From assembly GCF_003259895.1 (NCBI RefSeq), contig NZ_QLME01000005.1, forward strand, positions 94,983-158,982: a DNA stretch of 64,000 nt, in the 5' to 3' direction. The position numbers and the translations under genes are program-made. The notes beneath the pieces are model-generated. The model was not told the origin of the DNA, ran no database searches, and was given only the letters and a program-made list of their open reading frames with translations. Below are positions 63,728-64,000 of this stretch, one piece after another. Source of the DNA: Halanaerobium saccharolyticum (GTDB lineage: Bacteria > Bacillota > Halanaerobiia > Halanaerobiales > Halanaerobiaceae). Position 1 is the first letter of the stretch, and every line of letters starts with the position of its first letter.

Positions 63728-64000
63728 GTCGCTGATAAAAAATGCGGCAGAAACAAAAGAAGAAATTATTGGCCTTGACGGTCAATTAAACGAAGGGCGT
63801 CGACCTCGATGGTCGAGCAAGGCACCATCCTTTCGTTTACAAAAGAAGGTGCGACGGACTCAATGTCCGAGTAAGGCACCGTCCATTTTGTTTATGGAAG
63901 AAGGTGCGTTGAACCTTGAAAATTAAACAGCAAGCCAACGTTAATATACTTTGAGTGTTAAAACTTAAAAGTAATTATAGTTTAAAGCTTATATTAAATA
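63728..64000 (+). ncRNA. structured leader, probably upstream of 16S rRNA (continues beyond window)
   Basis: Non-coding. Two tandem hairpin units (63792-63899) are followed by TTGAACCTTGAAAATTAAAC (63909-63928). That resembles the boxA-like CTTTGAAAACTGAACA segment commonly found just before 16S rRNA in Firmicutes. No 16S start is visible before 64000, so the rRNA call is inference from promoter strength, leader layout and boxA-like sequence. From 63929 to the edge the sequence is plain A/T-rich. Confidence 0.65.
63792..63899 (+). repeat. two tandem 53-55-base structured repeats in the leader
   Basis: Unit A (63792-63844) and unit B (63845-63899) both begin GAAGG, share AAGGCACC, and end in AAGAAGGTGCG. 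Each folds into two hairpins: TCGACC/GGTCGA (loop TCGAT) or CGGAC/GTCCG (loop TCAAT), then GCACC/GGTGC enclosing CTTT/AAAG or TCCAT/ATGGA. A third GAAGGTGCG at 63900 closes unit B. Confidence 0.8.

Noticed and set aside
63792..63899. possible short CRISPR-like array
   Set aside because: Only two units, diverged throughout, with no spacer/repeat alternation and internal compensatory pairing; they are structured RNA repeats.
63726..63926. 66-codon open frame across the leader with a repeated SKAPS peptide
   Set aside because: Its ATG lies at the predicted transcription start, with no ribosome site, and the peptide repeat is a by-product of the tandem RNA units.

Overview
The window is a continuous stretch of low-GC (roughly one third G+C by eye) bacterial chromosome, packed with conserved housekeeping genes. 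All but one (rpsT) lie on the + strand. Gene order (holA-rpsT-lepA-hemW-hrcA-grpE-dnaK-dnaJ-rsmE-mtaB, phoH-pgpH-ybeY-dgkA-cdd-era-recO-glyQS, dnaG-rpoD, yebC-ruvCAB-queA-tgt-yajC-secDF-recJ-apt-relA-dtd-hisS-aspS, iscR-nifS-mnmA) is the classic Firmicutes/Clostridia arrangement. Sporulation genes often found in these neighbourhoods (yqfC/yqfD before phoH, spoIID near ruvB) are absent. With the protein sequences, this suggests a non-sporulating anaerobe of the Halanaerobiales, probably Halanaerobium-like. The taxonomic call is inference, made without a database search.

Layout: 1-2.3 kb holds the 3' end of a comEC-type DNA-uptake gene, holA and convergent rpsT. 2.5-12.7 kb holds lepA and hemW, the HrcA/CIRCE-controlled heat-shock operon, then rsmE and mtaB. 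12.8-26.3 kb holds hinT, yqeY, an nfeD-floA membrane-microdomain operon with a small unknown membrane protein, and phoH to era, deoC and recO. 26.3-34.1 kb holds glyQS, ppsR, dgt and the macromolecular-synthesis pair dnaG-rpoD. 34.1-37.1 kb is the RNA-rich, least ordinary section: a CAU-anticodon tRNA, a Nif3-like gene, the RNase P RNA, two overlapping unknown 69-codon genes and an XRE regulator with repeated upstream boxes. 37.1-45.4 kb holds yebC, ruvCAB, queA-tgt and the Sec translocon genes with an embedded signal peptidase. 45.5-57.8 kb holds a UbiB-like kinase, recJ, apt, relA, dtd, an MBL hydrolase, a SurA-like TPR protein, hisS and aspS. 57.8-63.6 kb holds 6S RNA, the folate cyclo-ligase, rarA, yigZ, iscR, nifS and mnmA. 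63.6-64.0 kb carries two strong tandem promoters and a structured repetitive leader. This most likely drives a ribosomal RNA operon starting just beyond the right edge.

Functionally the window centres on translation and its quality control (LepA, RsmE, MtaB, YbeY, Era, QueA/Tgt, MnmA, Dtd, four tRNA-synthetase genes), protein folding and export, DNA replication and repair (HolA, RecO, DnaG, RuvABC, RecJ, RarA), and growth-rate control (RelA, 6S RNA, sigma-A, PgpH, stable-RNA promoters). No mobile element, prophage or CRISPR array was seen. The most unusual signals are non-coding: duplicated hairpin units with compensatory changes in the putative rRNA leader, a perfect inverted repeat inside the promoter of the folate cyclo-ligase gene, and three AATACCTA boxes before the XRE regulator. 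A SurA-like protein that has lost its isomerase domain is the most unusual coding feature.
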